DNA of 64,000 bases, from positions 806,001-870,000 of the forward strand of contig NZ_FNTQ01000001.1 in assembly GCF_900105755.1 (NCBI RefSeq), in the 5' to 3' direction. Within the stretch, counting starts at the first letter, position 1. Every line of letters begins with the position of its first letter. Positions 8,459 to 16,676 of this stretch are shown piece by piece. Position numbers and translations under genes: made by a program. The stretch comes from Streptomyces sp. Ag109_O5-10 (GTDB taxonomy: Bacteria; Actinomycetota; Actinomycetes; Streptomycetales; Streptomycetaceae). The notes beneath the pieces are model-generated. The model saw nothing but the letters and a program-made list of their open reading frames with translations, had not been told where the DNA came from and searched no databases.

Positions 8459-9295
8459 TCAGGCGTTGACGGTGCCCGTGGCGAGGAGGCCGAAGACCGC
8501 CAGGCCGATCACGATCCGGTAGATCACGAACGCGTTGAAGGAGTGCTTGGCGACGAACTTCAGCAGCCAGGCGATGGAGGCGTAGGCGACCACGAACGAG
8601 ACGATGGTGCCGACCGCCAGCGGGGCGGCACCCACGCCCGCGCCGAGGGCGTCCTTGAGCTCGTAGATACCGGCGCCGGTGAGGGCCGGGATACCGAGGA
8701 AGAAGGAGAGACGGGTGGCGGCGACCCGGTCCAGGTCCAGGATGAGCGCGGTGGACATGGTGGCACCGGAGCGGGAGAAGCCGGGGAAGAGCAGGGCGAG
8801 GATCTGCGAGCAGCCGACCAGCATCGCGTCCTTGAAGGAGGTGTCGTCCTCACCGCGCTTGTGGCGGCCCATCTGGTCCGCGCACCACATCACGCCGGAG
8901 CCGACGATCAGCGAGCCGGCCACCACCCAGAGGGAGGCGAGCGGGCCGTCGATCAGCCGCTTGGCGGCGAGGCCGACGAGGACGATCGGGATGGTCGCGT
9001 AGATGACCCACCAGGCGAACTTGTAGTCGTGGTGGTAGCGCTCGTTCTTGTTGGTCAGCCCCCGGCCCCAGGCGGAGACGATCCGCTTGATGTCCTTGAA
9101 GAAGTACACCAGCACGGCGGCGATGGCGCCGACCTGGATGACGGCGGAGAACCCGACGACGGACTGGTCGTCGACGGGGATGTGCATGAGCCCCTCGGTG
9201 ATCTTGAGGTGGCCGGTGGAGGACACCGGGAGGAACTCGGTCACCCCCTCGACTACCCCGAGGATGGCGGCCTGGCCGACGGAGATGGCGCTCAT
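8459..9295 (-). CDS. uppP: Undecaprenyl-diphosphate phosphatase
   Basis: 278-residue polytopic membrane enzyme (BacA/UppP) that dephosphorylates undecaprenyl pyrophosphate to recycle the lipid carrier for peptidoglycan and other wall polymers; its overproduction causes bacitracin resistance. The two active-site motifs are intact: EGVTEFLPVSSTGHL (residues 16-30) and PGFSRSGATMSTAL in the second half, each at the end of a re-entrant region. About eight hydrophobic helices are seen. It appears monocistronic, with a stem-loop behind it and 71 bases separating it from the fluoride-channel genes. Confidence 0.95.
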   Translation of the reverse strand: MSAISVGQAAILGVVEGVTEFLPVSSTGHLKITEGLMHIPVDDQSVVGFSAVIQVGAIAAVLVYFFKDIKRIVSAWGRGLTNKNERYHHDYKFAWWVIYATIPIVLVGLAAKRLIDGPLASLWVVAGSLIVGSGVMWCADQMGRHKRGEDDTSFKDAMLVGCSQILALLFPGFSRSGATMSTALILDLDRVAATRLSFFLGIPALTGAGIYELKDALGAGVGAAPLAVGTIVSFVVAYASIAWLLKFVAKHSFNAFVIYRIVIGLAVFGLLATGTVNA

Positions 9296-9366
9296 GAGAT
9301 CCAGTTCTGCAGAGTTTGGTCGACAGTGCTGTAGACAGTCTTACAGGCGTAGTTGATAAGCAAGTC

Positions 9367-9741
9367 CTACGCCCAGACGGCTTGGGAGATCGCGACCCCG
9401 GCGAAGGCGGCCCCGAGCCCCGCCGCGAGGCTCGCGACGACGTTGGCGGCAGCGTAGAGCCCGGCGCCGGTCTCGGTCAGCCGGAGGGTCTCGTAGGAGA
9501 ACGTCGAGTACGTCGTCAGCGCCCCGCACAGCCCGGTGCCGAGGAGCAGCTGCAGATGCGGACTCGCCGCACCCGCCGTCGCCGCGCCGGTCAGCAGGCC
9601 CAGGATCAGGCATCCGGTGACGTTCACCACGAAAGTGCCCCAGGGGAAGACGGAGTCGTGCCTGGCCTGGACGGCGCGGTCGGCGAGATAGCGGAGCGGA
9701 GCACCGACCATGGCGCCGAGGACCACCAACAGCCAGTTCAC
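9367..9741 (-). CDS. crcB: Fluoride channel/exporter FluC (CrcB), second subunit
   Basis: 124-residue four-helix protein of the CrcB/Fluc family, which exports fluoride by a dimeric double-barrelled channel. Conserved features are [31 protein letters not shown] and [15 protein letters not shown], which contain the pore Asn and the Phe box residues. The GTG start overlaps the stop of the DUF190 gene by 4 bases. Together with the other crcB two genes upstream it probably forms a heterodimer of opposite topology, as known for paired Fluc genes in Gram-positive bacteria. Confidence 0.92.
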   Translation of the reverse strand: MNWLLVVLGAMVGAPLRYLADRAVQARHDSVFPWGTFVVNVTGCLILGLLTGAATAGAASPHLQLLLGTGLCGALTTYSTFSYETLRLTETGAGLYAAANVVASLAAGLGAAFAGVAISQAVWA

Positions 9742-10118
9742 AACGACTTCTTACCCTTCACATCCGTTGTGCCCGCGCCGTCGGTGCGGCCGACGTACCT
9801 GATGACCTCACAGTCGTCCAGGGTCACGAGTCCCTCGGTCACCAGTTCGTCGAGCTGCGGCAGGAACGCCCGGATCCGCTCCTCCGTGTCCACGACGACG
9901 ACCGCCACCGGCAGGTCCTCGCTCAGCGACAGCAGCCGGGAGGTGTGGATACGGGAGGAGGCGCCGAAGCCCTCGATGCCCCGGAAGACGCTGGCGCCCG
10001 CGAGTCCGGCCGCGTGGGCGCGGTGCACGATCTCCGTGTAGAGGGGCTTGTGGTGCCAGATGTCGTCCTCGCCGGTGTAGACGGTCAGGCGCAGGGCGCG
10101 GCCGGTCAGTCTCGTCAT
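9738..10118 (-). CDS. DUF190 (GlnB-like) protein
   Basis: 126 residues of the DUF190 family, a ferredoxin-like fold related to PII signalling proteins. Typical segments are [41 protein letters not shown] and the strand [17 protein letters not shown]190 genes are commonly found beside crcB, suggesting a cytoplasmic regulatory or coupling role for fluoride export, but no mechanism is established. The ATG at 10118 overlaps the first crcB stop (ATGA), and its own stop overlaps the second crcB start (GTGA), so the three are one coupled operon. Confidence 0.88.
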   Translation of the reverse strand: MTRLTGRALRLTVYTGEDDIWHHKPLYTEIVHRAHAAGLAGASVFRGIEGFGASSRIHTSRLLSLSEDLPVAVVVVDTEERIRAFLPQLDELVTEGLVTLDDCEVIRYVGRTDGAGTTDVKGKKSL

Positions 10119-10576
10119 CGCTGCCTCCGGGTGAGGACACGGCGGGTCACGGTGGCCGCGCACCACACCGCCGCGAGGGCCGCGCACAGGGTCGCGGCGA
10201 GATAGGCCAGCCCGACCGCGGGCCGGCCGTGGTCGACCAGTTTCTGGATGTCGACGGCGTAGGTCGAGAAGGTGGTGAAGCCGCCGAGGACGCCGGTGCC
10301 GAAGAACGGGCGCACCAGGCGGTGCGCGGGGAGTCCTTCGGTGATCAGGACCAGGAACGCGCCGATCACGGCGCAGCCGCTGACGTTCGTCCAGAAGGTC
10401 GCCCAGGGGAATCCCCCGGCGGCCGTGGGCAGGGCCAGGGCGAGGGCGTACCGGGCCACGGCGCCGAGCGCGCCGCCGGCGGCGACCACCACGACGACCG
10501 GGGCCTGGGCACGCCACTCGGACCGCCGCCGGGGGGTCGGCTGGACGCGGAGGCTCTCGGCTTCCGGGGCTGTCAT
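10115..10576 (-). CDS. crcB: Fluoride channel/exporter FluC (CrcB), first subunit
   Basis: 153 residues from the ATG at 10576, which has an AGGAG sequence about 11 bases upstream; a longer form from 10600 is less likely. Family motifs are [38 protein letters not shown] and [16 protein letters not shown] longer, positively charged N-terminus ([12 protein letters not shown]) than in the partner may set opposite membrane topology, fitting a dual-gene heterodimer. I looked for a fluoride riboswitch in the 45 bases upstream and in the preceding gene tail and did not recognise one. Confidence 0.92.
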   Translation of the reverse strand: MTAPEAESLRVQPTPRRRSEWRAQAPVVVVVAAGGALGAVARYALALALPTAAGGFPWATFWTNVSGCAVIGAFLVLITEGLPAHRLVRPFFGTGVLGGFTTFSTYAVDIQKLVDHGRPAVGLAYLAATLCAALAAVWCAATVTRRVLTRRQR

Positions 10577-10645
10577 GGTCGTACGTCTCCTGTTCGGCAC
10601 CGCCCCTGACGGGTGCCTCAGGGTACCGCCGGGCGTACCCGGCGG

Positions 10646-11608
10646 TCACTTCGCGGTGGGGGCCGCGCAGACCGCGACGCCGGGCTCCCAGACGCTGCCG
10701 AGGACGAGGTGCCGGCCGGTCCGGCAGACGCTGGTGACCATGCGGAAGCCGGAGTTGCGGCGGGACAGGTGGTGGACGACCTGGCCTTGGTCGTCCAGGG
10801 CGAGGACGGCGATGGTGCCGACCGGGCGGTAGGGGGCGTGCACGGCGGCGCGGGCGGCCGCCCGGCGGACGGCGAGGGGGCTGTGGTGGAAGGCGTCGAG
10901 CGGGGGGTTGCGCGGGCCTGCCAAGGCGACCCAGACCAGGTCGCCGTCGCGCCAGATGTTGTCGGGCATGCCGGGGAGCTCGGCGAAGAACTCGGCGCGG
11001 CCGGCGCGCGGGCCGGTGAGCCAGTATCGGATGAGGCGGTACCCGCCGGTCTCGGCGACGATCAGGAAGGTGCCGTCGCCGCTCACGGTCAGCCCGTTGG
11101 CGAACTGGAGGCCCTCCCAGGCCACTTCGGCCGTGCGCGCACCCGGCGCGAGGCGCAGCAGGCGGCCGGTGCCGCTGTGCTCGACGATGTCGCCGATCCA
11201 CTGGCCGAGGGGGAACCGGCGGCTGGAGGCGGTGAAGTACACGGTGCCGTCGGGCAGGGCGACCACGTTGCTCGCGAACCGCAGGGGCTCTCCCTCGACC
11301 GTGTCGGCGAGGACGCGGACGGTGCCGTCGGCGAGATCGACGCGCAGCAGGCCGCGTTCCGCGTCGCAGACCAGCAGGTCGCCGTCGGGGAGGAGGTCGA
11401 GCCCGAGCGGGCGGCCGCCGGTCCGGGCCAGCGTCCGGACCCGGGCGGTGTCCGGGTCGCCGAGGTCGTCCAGGCGCAGGATGCGGCCGTCCTCGACGCC
11501 GGTCAGGACGCCGCCGTCGGGATCCGTCACCACATCCTCCGGGCCCCGGCCGCCGACGGCGACGTAGTGGAGGGGGACGAGGCGCGTGGGTCGGTCCATG
11601 AGACCCAT
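10646..11608 (-). CDS. SMP-30/strictosidine synthase-like beta-propeller protein
   Basis: About 320 residues with the repeating pattern of a six-bladed propeller: [83 protein letters not shown] and [18 protein letters not shown]. The FPL-W and ANG motifs place it with the strictosidine synthase/gluconolactonase superfamily, whose members are mostly metal-dependent lactonases or hydrolases; the substrate here is unknown. No signal peptide. Starts at 11608 and 11599 are both possible. It follows the ArsR-type gene by 20 bases, so they are probably cotranscribed and the regulator may control it. Confidence 0.75.
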   Translation of the reverse strand: MGLMDRPTRLVPLHYVAVGGRGPEDVVTDPDGGVLTGVEDGRILRLDDLGDPDTARVRTLARTGGRPLGLDLLPDGDLLVCDAERGLLRVDLADGTVRVLADTVEGEPLRFASNVVALPDGTVYFTASSRRFPLGQWIGDIVEHSGTGRLLRLAPGARTAEVAWEGLQFANGLTVSGDGTFLIVAETGGYRLIRYWLTGPRAGRAEFFAELPGMPDNIWRDGDLVWVALAGPRNPPLDAFHHSPLAVRRAAARAAVHAPYRPVGTIAVLALDDQGQVVHHLSRRNSGFRMVTSVCRTGRHLVLGSVWEPGVAVCAAPTAK

Positions 11609-11628
11609 GGTGGCAGGAGTAACCGCTC

Positions 11629-11916
11629 TCACCAGCCCTTCTCGAACATCCGGGCCACTTCGGCGATCCGGACCTCGTCGCGCCGGTAGTGGACGCGGTG
11701 CCGGATGCGCTTGGTGCGGAGCAGGCCGAGGCGGGCCAGCAGCGTCAGGTGGGTGCCGGCGACCCTGCGGGAGACCCCGAGCTTGGCGGCGACGGCCCGG
11801 GCGGTGACGCCGTCCTCGGCGAGGTCCGCGTGGCGCTGGGGCGGGAAGTGGGCCACCGGGTCCTTGAGCCAGTCCAGAATCTCCAGGCGGCTTGCGCTCG
11901 CGGCGTTCCTCAGCAT
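11629..11916 (-). CDS. ArsR-type winged-helix regulator
   Basis: 95 residues comprising little more than a winged helix: [21 protein letters not shown], the turn [29 protein letters not shown] and the wing [15 protein letters not shown]. There are no CxC metal-binding cysteines, so it is not a classical arsenic or cadmium sensor; the signal is unknown. It probably heads a two-gene operon with the propeller protein. ArsR/MarR-like folds are alike at this size, so only the superfamily is secure. Confidence 0.8.
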   Translation of the reverse strand: MLRNAASASRLEILDWLKDPVAHFPPQRHADLAEDGVTARAVAAKLGVSRRVAGTHLTLLARLGLLRTKRIRHRVHYRRDEVRIAEVARMFEKGW

Positions 11917-12081
11917 CCGACCGGCCTCCCGTCCCCTGCCTCCTCGCAGTGTCTGTTCCCACTGTCGCGCAGGACGAAGCCCTCACGTGAGGGAGTCGCG
12001 GCGCGATGTCCGAGACCGAACGGCCCTACGAGTTCGGCCGGTCGGCGCCTTGCCCGCGGAGCAATTGCGGGACGCGGCGGA

Positions 12082-12113
12082 GGGGCCCGGCCGTCCGCTT
12101 GTGGCCGGGCCCC
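12082..12113. terminator. Perfect 11-bp GC stem-loop
   Basis: GGGGCCCGGCC, a 10-base loop, then the exact complement. It sits just beyond the 3' end of the GH53 remnant and probably was its terminator. Confidence 0.7.
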
Positions 12114-12125
12114 GTCAGTGGTGGG

Positions 12126-12480
12126 TCAGCGGTGGCTGAACCATCCCATGGAGGAGAGCGCCTTGTCGACGTAGCCGAACTGGGCCTGGTTCTCCCAGCC
12201 GTTGGCGAACGTGGCATCGGTCGGGTCCCAGCCGTTGCCGGTGACGGCGGTCCGGGTCACCTCCCAGTAGAAGACGCCGAGGGGGCGGCCGTTCGGGACG
12301 GCCTCGACGATGAGGGGAGCCGCGGCCGTTCGGGACGGCCTCGACGATGAGGGGAGCCGCGGCCGTTCGGGACGGCCTCGACGATGAGGGGATAGGACGA
12401 CAAGTCGCTTTCGGGGTGGGCGAAGTCGACGGTGAGGTGGTGGTCGTGGAAGGCGTCGGCGCGCTCTCGCGGGTCGTGGC
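12126..12480 (-). pseudogene. GH53 endo-beta-1,4-galactanase 3' remnant
   Basis: The last 60 or so residues match the C-terminus of arabinogalactan endo-1,4-galactanases: VEAVPNGRPLGVFYWE, then GNGWDPTDATFANGWENQ and FGYVDKALSSMGWFSHR. The GVFYWE and NGWENQA-F elements are typical of the final strands of the GH53 barrel. Upstream the frame is broken by about 2.9 copies of a 37-bp tandem repeat, and everything further towards the 5' end is missing. A divergent LacI fragment lies just beyond, so the pair looks like a sugar-responsive regulator and its glycosidase that lost their shared 5' region. Confidence 0.8.
12287..12392. repeat. 37-bp tandem repeat, about 2.9 copies
   Basis: Units 12287-12323 and 12324-12360 are identical and 12361-12392 is a partial third. 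The unit begins GGCCGTTCGGGACGGCC and contains the codons for VEAVPNG of the galactanase read in reverse. Thirty-seven is not a multiple of three, so each added copy shifts frame; it is a slippage-type duplication inside the dead gene. Confidence 0.9.
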
Positions 12481-12489
12481 CCTCGCTGG

Positions 12490-12726
12490 GGCGCCACTCT
12501 CGCCCGGGCGCCGGACCTGGACGCCGTGTTCGTGGCCTCCGACCTGATGGCGCAGGGCGTGCCGGCGGTACTGCGGAGGGCCGGCCGGCGGGTGCCGGAC
12601 GACATCGCGGTCGCCGGTTTCGACGACTACCGGGCGGCCACCGCGGTGACCCCGCGGCTCACCCCCGTCCGGCAGCCCTGGGACCGGATCAGCACCGAGA
12701 GGTCCGGATGCCGCTCGCCCCGATAG
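12490..12726 (+). pseudogene. LacI-family regulator C-terminal remnant
   Basis: About 75 residues match the effector domain of LacI-type repressors: LARAPDLDAVFVASDLMAQG, VPDDIAVAGFDDY and TPRLTPVRQPWDRI. The DNA-binding domain, most of the ligand domain and the last helix are absent (it ends RSGCRSPR after the break). It points away from the galactanase remnant, the arrangement expected after a deletion of the common promoter region of a divergent LacI/GH53 pair. Confidence 0.8.
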
Positions 12727-12837
12727 GGGGCGAGGACCCGGCGGCGGTGATCTGCCTACGGAAGTGGTGCGACACGGGTCCGCGTGAGCCGTGCGCAGGT
12801 CGGGGCTGCCGGGGCGCCGCGTCGGGCGGCTGCGGCC

Positions 12838-12890
12838 GGGCGGGGGCCGGTCGTGCAGTTCCTCCCCCGGCCTTCGGGGCGCCAACCGGT
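12838..12890 (-). repeat. Dispersed palindromic repeat, copy 3 (reverse)
   Basis: GGCCGGTCGTGCAGTTCCTC followed by CCCCGGCCTTCGGGGCGCC, which is itself a hairpin. Lies 95 bases before the VOC gene. Confidence 0.6.
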
Positions 12891-12984
12891 CAGGATCGGA
12901 GAAGCCGGGGTGGGCTCGGGCGTCCTAGCGTGGGATCACCGGCCGGAAAGCGCCGGTTCCCTTATCGCGAGGAGTGCGAGCGCC

Positions 12985-13335
12985 ATGAGCGAAGGCGTGC
13001 AGACGATCATCTACCCCGTCAAGGACGCGGCCCGGGCGAAGGCGCTGTTCGGCGCGCTGCTGGGCGTCGAGCCGTATGCCGACGAGCCGTACTACGTCGG
13101 GTTCAAGGCCGCCGGGCAGGACGTCGGCCTCGACCCCAACGGGCACGCCCAGGGCCTGACAGGGCCGACGCCGTTCTGGCACGTCACCGATCTGCGGGAG
13201 CGCCTCGCGGCGCTGCTGGCGGCGGGCGCCGAGCTGGTCCAGGACGCGCGGGACGTCGGCAACGGCCGGCTGGTCGCCTCGGTGAAGGACGCCGACGGCA
13301 ACATGGTGGGCCTGCTCCAGGACCCGGTGGGCTGA
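12985..13335 (+). CDS. VOC (glyoxalase/dioxygenase superfamily) protein
   Basis: 116 residues with the paired beta-alpha-beta-beta-beta units of the vicinal oxygen chelate fold: IIYPVKDAARAKALFGALLG at the start and LVASVKDADGNMVGLLQDPVG at the end. One unit pair in a protein of this length implies a homodimer. Metal-ligand residues are not clear-cut, so it may be a resistance-type binder, an isomerase or non-enzymatic. The ATG at 12985 has GGAGTG 13 bases upstream. The MarR gene 78 bases downstream in the same direction could regulate it. Confidence 0.82.
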   Translation: MSEGVQTIIYPVKDAARAKALFGALLGVEPYADEPYYVGFKAAGQDVGLDPNGHAQGLTGPTPFWHVTDLRERLAALLAAGAELVQDARDVGNGRLVASVKDADGNMVGLLQDPVG

Positions 13336-13367
13336 GGGCGGCCCGATCCGACTGCTTGCACCCGCAC

Positions 13368-13385
13368 TAGTTGCGCACTCAACAA
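13368..13385. promoter_or_regulatory. Possible MarR operator
   Basis: An 18-base imperfect palindrome, TAGTTG-CGCACT-CAACAA, 28 bases before the MarR start, in the position of an autoregulatory operator. Confidence 0.35.
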
Positions 13386-13413
13386 TCGGCTTGATCGGTG
13401 TTACGGTGCGGGT

Positions 13414-13812
13414 ATGGCAGTGAAGACGGCCGAGGCCCGGCTCGAAGAACAGTGGCGGGACATCCTGTCGGTGCACGCGCGCACCATGTGCGAGATCGAC
13501 CGGGCGCTGCATCCGCACGGACTGGGCGCGAGCGACTTCGAGGTGCTCGACCTGCTCGCCGCGGAGACCCCGGCCGAGGGCGACCACTGCCGGGTGCAGA
13601 ACCTGGTGGGCCGGGTCCACCTCAGTCAGAGCGCGCTCTCCCGGCTGATCGGACGGCTGGAGAAGGACGGCCTGGTGGAACGTTCGGTCTGCGCCGAGGA
13701 CCGCCGCGGCGTCTGGGTCGCGCTCACCGCGAAGGGCCGCGCCCTGCACGCCGAGGTACGCCCGCTGCAGCGGGCGGTGCTGGGACGGATGCTCGAAGGA
13801 GCGGACGGCTAG
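13414..13812 (+). CDS. MarR-family transcriptional regulator
   Basis: 132 residues with the MarR winged helix: LGASDFEVLDLLA, the recognition region RVHLSQSALSRLIGRLEKDGLVER and the wing SVCAEDRRGVWVALTAKGRAL ending in the dimerisation helix. It is slightly short for the family but complete. The ligand is unknown; two cysteines (MCEID and SVCAEDRR) could make it redox responsive, which is speculation. Located after a VOC gene, a pairing often seen for detoxification functions. Confidence 0.87.
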   Translation: MAVKTAEARLEEQWRDILSVHARTMCEIDRALHPHGLGASDFEVLDLLAAETPAEGDHCRVQNLVGRVHLSQSALSRLIGRLEKDGLVERSVCAEDRRGVWVALTAKGRALHAEVRPLQRAVLGRMLEGADG

Positions 13813-13934
13813 AGCGGCAGGGAGGTGAGCCGCCGTGGGCTGCCGGCGACCCGCGCGCACGACAGGGCGGATTTCGTCGTCCTGCGCGGCAACGGGCGCT
13901 CCGCCGGAATGGCCGCGACGGGCCGCCCCCGGTC

Positions 13935-13990
13935 CGCCCCGACGTCGTGGCCGGTCGCGCAGTTCCTCCGCCGGCGCCCCTCCGTTGCGC
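13935..13990 (-). repeat. Dispersed palindromic repeat, copy 4 (reverse)
   Basis: GACGTCGTGGCCGGTCGCGC followed by AGTTCCTCCGCCGGCGCCCC. It sits between the convergent 3' ends of the MarR and PqqB-like genes and is the only structured element there. Confidence 0.6.
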
Positions 13991-13997
13991 TGCCCGC

Positions 13998-14888
13998 TCA
14001 GAGCGCGAACGCGATGCCGTCCGGGAGGACCTCGACGCCCTCCGCGGCCACCTGGGCGCGGGCCCTGGAGGAGGGGTCGACCAGCGGGTTGGTGTTGTTG
14101 AGGTGGGTGTAGATCCGGCGGGTGTGGGGGTGGCGGGCCAGGGCGGCGAGGCTGCCGCGGGCGCCGGAGACCGGTAGGTGGCCCATCCTGGCCTGCCGGG
14201 GGCCGGAGCGGACCTTGGTGCCCATCTCGCCGGCGGTGTAGAAGGTGCCGTCCAGCAGGACGCAGTCGGCCTCGGCGCACAGGTCGTCCAGGGCCTCGCT
14301 CCAGGAGCCGACGCAGGGGGCGTAGAGCAGCACTCCCCCGGTGGCCAGGTCCTCGACGCGGTACGCCGTGACCCAGCGGCCGTCGGCCTCGGCGAGCGCT
14401 TCCGGGACGTACGCCGGGACCTTGGCGCCGACCGGGTGGGCGGTGACGACCAGACCGCCGGCCAGCACGAAGCCGCCGTCCGCGAGGCTGTCGGCCCACT
14501 CCCAGGGCGCGTAGCGGTCCAGGGCGCCCCGGGCGGGGGCCAGCACCGTCCGTACCGGCGGGGCCGCGTACACCTTGAGTCCCGGTGCGCCGCGCAGCAC
14601 GGTCAGGCCGGTGACGTGGTCGGCCTCCGCGTCGGTGAGCAGCACGCCGCGCACCGGGGTGTCCCGGGGGCCGGGTCCCGGCCACAGCGCGGCCGTGGCG
14701 GTCAGCTGGACGCGGATGTCCGGGGAGGCGTTGAGCAGCCACCAGTCCCGGCCGTTGCCGGTCAGCGCGACGCACTCCTGGGTGCGGGAGGGCAGCTTGC
14801 CGTCCCGGGCGGCGGCGCACAGCGCGCAGGCGCAGTTCCACTGTGGGAACCCGCCCCCGGCGGCGGTGCCCAGCAGGACGACCCTCAC
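13998..14888 (-). CDS. pqqB: PqqB-like metallo-beta-lactamase-fold protein
   Basis: 296 residues matching PqqB, proposed to be an oxygenase-type enzyme in pyrroloquinoline quinone synthesis. Diagnostic parts are the start VVLLGTAAGGGFPQWNCACALC with its cysteines, SRTQECVALTGNGRDWWLLNASPDI, the metal-binding region LLTDAEADHVTGL, and TGEMGTKVR/MGHLPVSG-like and IYTHLNNTNPLVD segments. The start is GTG at 14888. None of pqqA, C, D or E is in the window, and the gene stands behind a membrane protein, so it may serve a PQQ cluster elsewhere or do something else. Confidence 0.87.
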   Translation of the reverse strand: MRVVLLGTAAGGGFPQWNCACALCAAARDGKLPSRTQECVALTGNGRDWWLLNASPDIRVQLTATAALWPGPGPRDTPVRGVLLTDAEADHVTGLTVLRGAPGLKVYAAPPVRTVLAPARGALDRYAPWEWADSLADGGFVLAGGLVVTAHPVGAKVPAYVPEALAEADGRWVTAYRVEDLATGGVLLYAPCVGSWSEALDDLCAEADCVLLDGTFYTAGEMGTKVRSGPRQARMGHLPVSGARGSLAALARHPHTRRIYTHLNNTNPLVDPSSRARAQVAAEGVEVLPDGIAFAL

Positions 14889-14950
14889 GACGATCCGCCC
14901 CTCTCGGTCTCCCCGTCCCCTGCTGGGATCTTCCCTCAGGATGCGCCGTG

Positions 14951-16063
14951 CTACCCGCACTCGGGCGGAACTTCCGGCCGTCCTTCGGGCGGTCGCCGGT
15001 CCACCGGGCGGCGCGGCGGGATCGGCTCCGACGCGAAGTCGCGTCCGCCGGTCCACAGCGCGGGTACGGCGTCGCAGCGGCGGCACAGCTCGTAGGCGAC
15101 CGCCTCGTAGTTGACCCGCCAGCCGTGGAAGTGCGGCCAGGCCTCCGCGGTGCCGCGTTCGGCGTGGAACCCCGTCTTCTCCAGCATGGTCACGGCTTCC
15201 TCGAACTCGGCGTAGGTCAGCTCGATGGGGGCGTCCGGGGCCGGGTCGGTGTCGAAGCTCGCCCGCACCGAGGCGGCGATGTCCCGCAGCGCGGTGAACC
15301 CGGCGCGCAGCACCAGGCGGGCCTCCGGCGGGGCGGAGCGCGGGGCGAGCGCGAGCTGCATGGCCGCCGCGTCCATCACGGCGATCAGGCCGACCAGCCA
15401 GCTGCGGTAGGGGCGCGGCGAGCGGAAGGCCAGCAGCACCGGGTAGGTGGCGTGGCTCTCCCCCATGTCCGCGGCCAGCCGCTCCCAGGAGCGGTACAGC
15501 TCGGGCAGGGCGGTCTCGGTGTCGACCAGCCACTGCCGGGCGAGGATCTCCGGTCCCCAGGCGGGCTCGCCGGCCCGGGACTGGAGGAGCGTGACCTCCA
15601 GTTCGCGGCGGTTGTAGGCGGCGTACAGCGTGGGCAGGTAGGAGATCTGCAGCGCGATGAAGACCGGGCCGGTGGCGGCGGCGACGAAGTCCAGCGCGGA
15701 CAGCCGCAGCCGGGCGCCGCTGGCGAACCCGAGGGTGAACAGGCTGGAGCCCGCCTCCCGGAACGCGGTGCTCCAGGACAGCGGGGAGAACGCGTACAGC
15801 AGCATCCCGAAGCCGAGGAACGCCCCGCCGAGCCAGGCGGCGAGCATGCCGACCAGCATGAGCGGGGCGAGCCAGGTCTGGGCGCGGTCGATCGCGCGGT
15901 AACCGCCGCGGTGCGCGCTGAAGCACAGCACCCGGCGCAGGCCCCACCACAGCCGGTACACCAGCACGGAGTACAGGCCCCGGGGGACCACGAGCGTGCG
16001 CAGGATGCTGCGCAGGACCAGGATCAGTACCAGTCCTCCGGCCACCCCGGAGATCCATTCCAT
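14951..16063 (-). CDS. Membrane protein with a possible ion-channel-like pore segment
   Basis: 370 residues with three or four N-terminal hydrophobic helices (first 150 residues) and a long cytoplasmic helical domain. The segment FREAGSSLFTLGFASGARL between two helices loosely resembles the pore helix and filter of two-TM potassium channels (TxGxG), but the filter is not canonical, so channel activity is only a suggestion. The ATG at 16063 begins MEWISGVAGGLV. It lies between the SseB-domain gene and pqqB, all in one direction with gaps of 50-63 bases, so they could share a transcript. No named family recognised. Confidence 0.65.
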   Translation of the reverse strand: MEWISGVAGGLVLILVLRSILRTLVVPRGLYSVLVYRLWWGLRRVLCFSAHRGGYRAIDRAQTWLAPLMLVGMLAAWLGGAFLGFGMLLYAFSPLSWSTAFREAGSSLFTLGFASGARLRLSALDFVAAATGPVFIALQISYLPTLYAAYNRRELEVTLLQSRAGEPAWGPEILARQWLVDTETALPELYRSWERLAADMGESHATYPVLLAFRSPRPYRSWLVGLIAVMDAAAMQLALAPRSAPPEARLVLRAGFTALRDIAASVRASFDTDPAPDAPIELTYAEFEEAVTMLEKTGFHAERGTAEAWPHFHGWRVNYEAVAYELCRRCDAVPALWTGGRDFASEPIPPRRPVDRRPPEGRPEVPPECG

Positions 16064-16113
16064 GGCGCCATTCTGGCCCGGGCGCCGCCCTCCCGGTGAC
16101 CGGAGCGGTCCGT

Positions 16114-16515
16114 TCAGCCCGCCGGGCGGGCCAGCAGGGTGCGCACGCCCTCGGAGGTGAGGGTCAGGGCGTGTGCGGAGCTGCCGTCTATGGCGAGCGA
16201 GAGGTTGTCCTCGGGCCACTGCGAGGCGAGCGCGCCGAGCGGCACCACGCGGTAGCGGGAGACCGTCGGCAGCAGGCCGGTCAGCTCCCCCTCCGAGGTG
16301 AACACGGGGACGACGGGGTCGCCGTCGGGGCGTTCCAGGACGGGCAGGGCGATCATCGCGGGGTCGGCGGACTCCGCGGCGTCGTCCGGCACCGGGACCA
16401 GCACGTCGCTGTGTGCGAGCGTGTCCAGGGCGGTGGTGTCCTCGGCGTTCACGGCCAGCGTGTCGAGCGCCCGCTGGGCCGGCGTCGGGAAGTCGTCGTG
16501 TGCGGGTGTCTCCAT
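16114..16515 (-). CDS. SseB-domain protein
   Basis: 133 residues similar to the SseB N-terminal domain family: TLAHSDVLVPVPDDA, IALPVLERPDGDPVVPVFTSEGELTGL and VVPLGALASQWPEDNLSLAIDGSSAHALTL. In Streptomyces such proteins are common and of unknown function; despite the name they are not linked to type III secretion here. ATG 16515 was chosen because the family homology begins soon after it and GGGGATC precedes it; the longer upstream frame has no family similarity. First of a three-gene leftward run with the membrane protein and PqqB-like gene. Confidence 0.75.
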   Translation of the reverse strand: METPAHDDFPTPAQRALDTLAVNAEDTTALDTLAHSDVLVPVPDDAAESADPAMIALPVLERPDGDPVVPVFTSEGELTGLLPTVSRYRVVPLGALASQWPEDNLSLAIDGSSAHALTLTSEGVRTLLARPAG

Positions 16516-16676
16516 GGCAGATCCCCAGGTAGCGGTGGTGGTACGGGCCGCGGGTCCGGCAGGTCGCCGGGCGGCCACGGCCCGCGTACCCGGTCGGGGC
16601 CAGGGCATGCACCCGCGACCCCGGGGGCTGTCCCTCGCCCCGGAAGACCGGCGGCCGGGGTGTTCGCGCGGAGTGC

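Noticed and set aside
8063..9334. 423-codon plus-strand frame over uppP
   Set aside because: Antisense of uppP, whose motifs are intact; composition is that of a high-GC shadow frame.
10577..10645. Fluoride riboswitch before the FluC operon
   Set aside because: The conserved pseudoknot sequences could not be seen in the short leader.
12004..12350. Plus-strand small protein starting MSETERPYEFGRSAPC
   Set aside because: It runs across a terminator and into the antisense of the galactanase remnant; no family and no coding signature after the first 20 codons.
15225..15902. Plus-strand small frames over the membrane protein
   Set aside because: Antisense of the hydrophobic gene; no ribosome-binding site.
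14951..16063. Naming the membrane protein a potassium channel
   Set aside because: The TLGFASG segment only loosely resembles a filter and the tetrameric K-channel TxGYG/TxGFG motif is absent.
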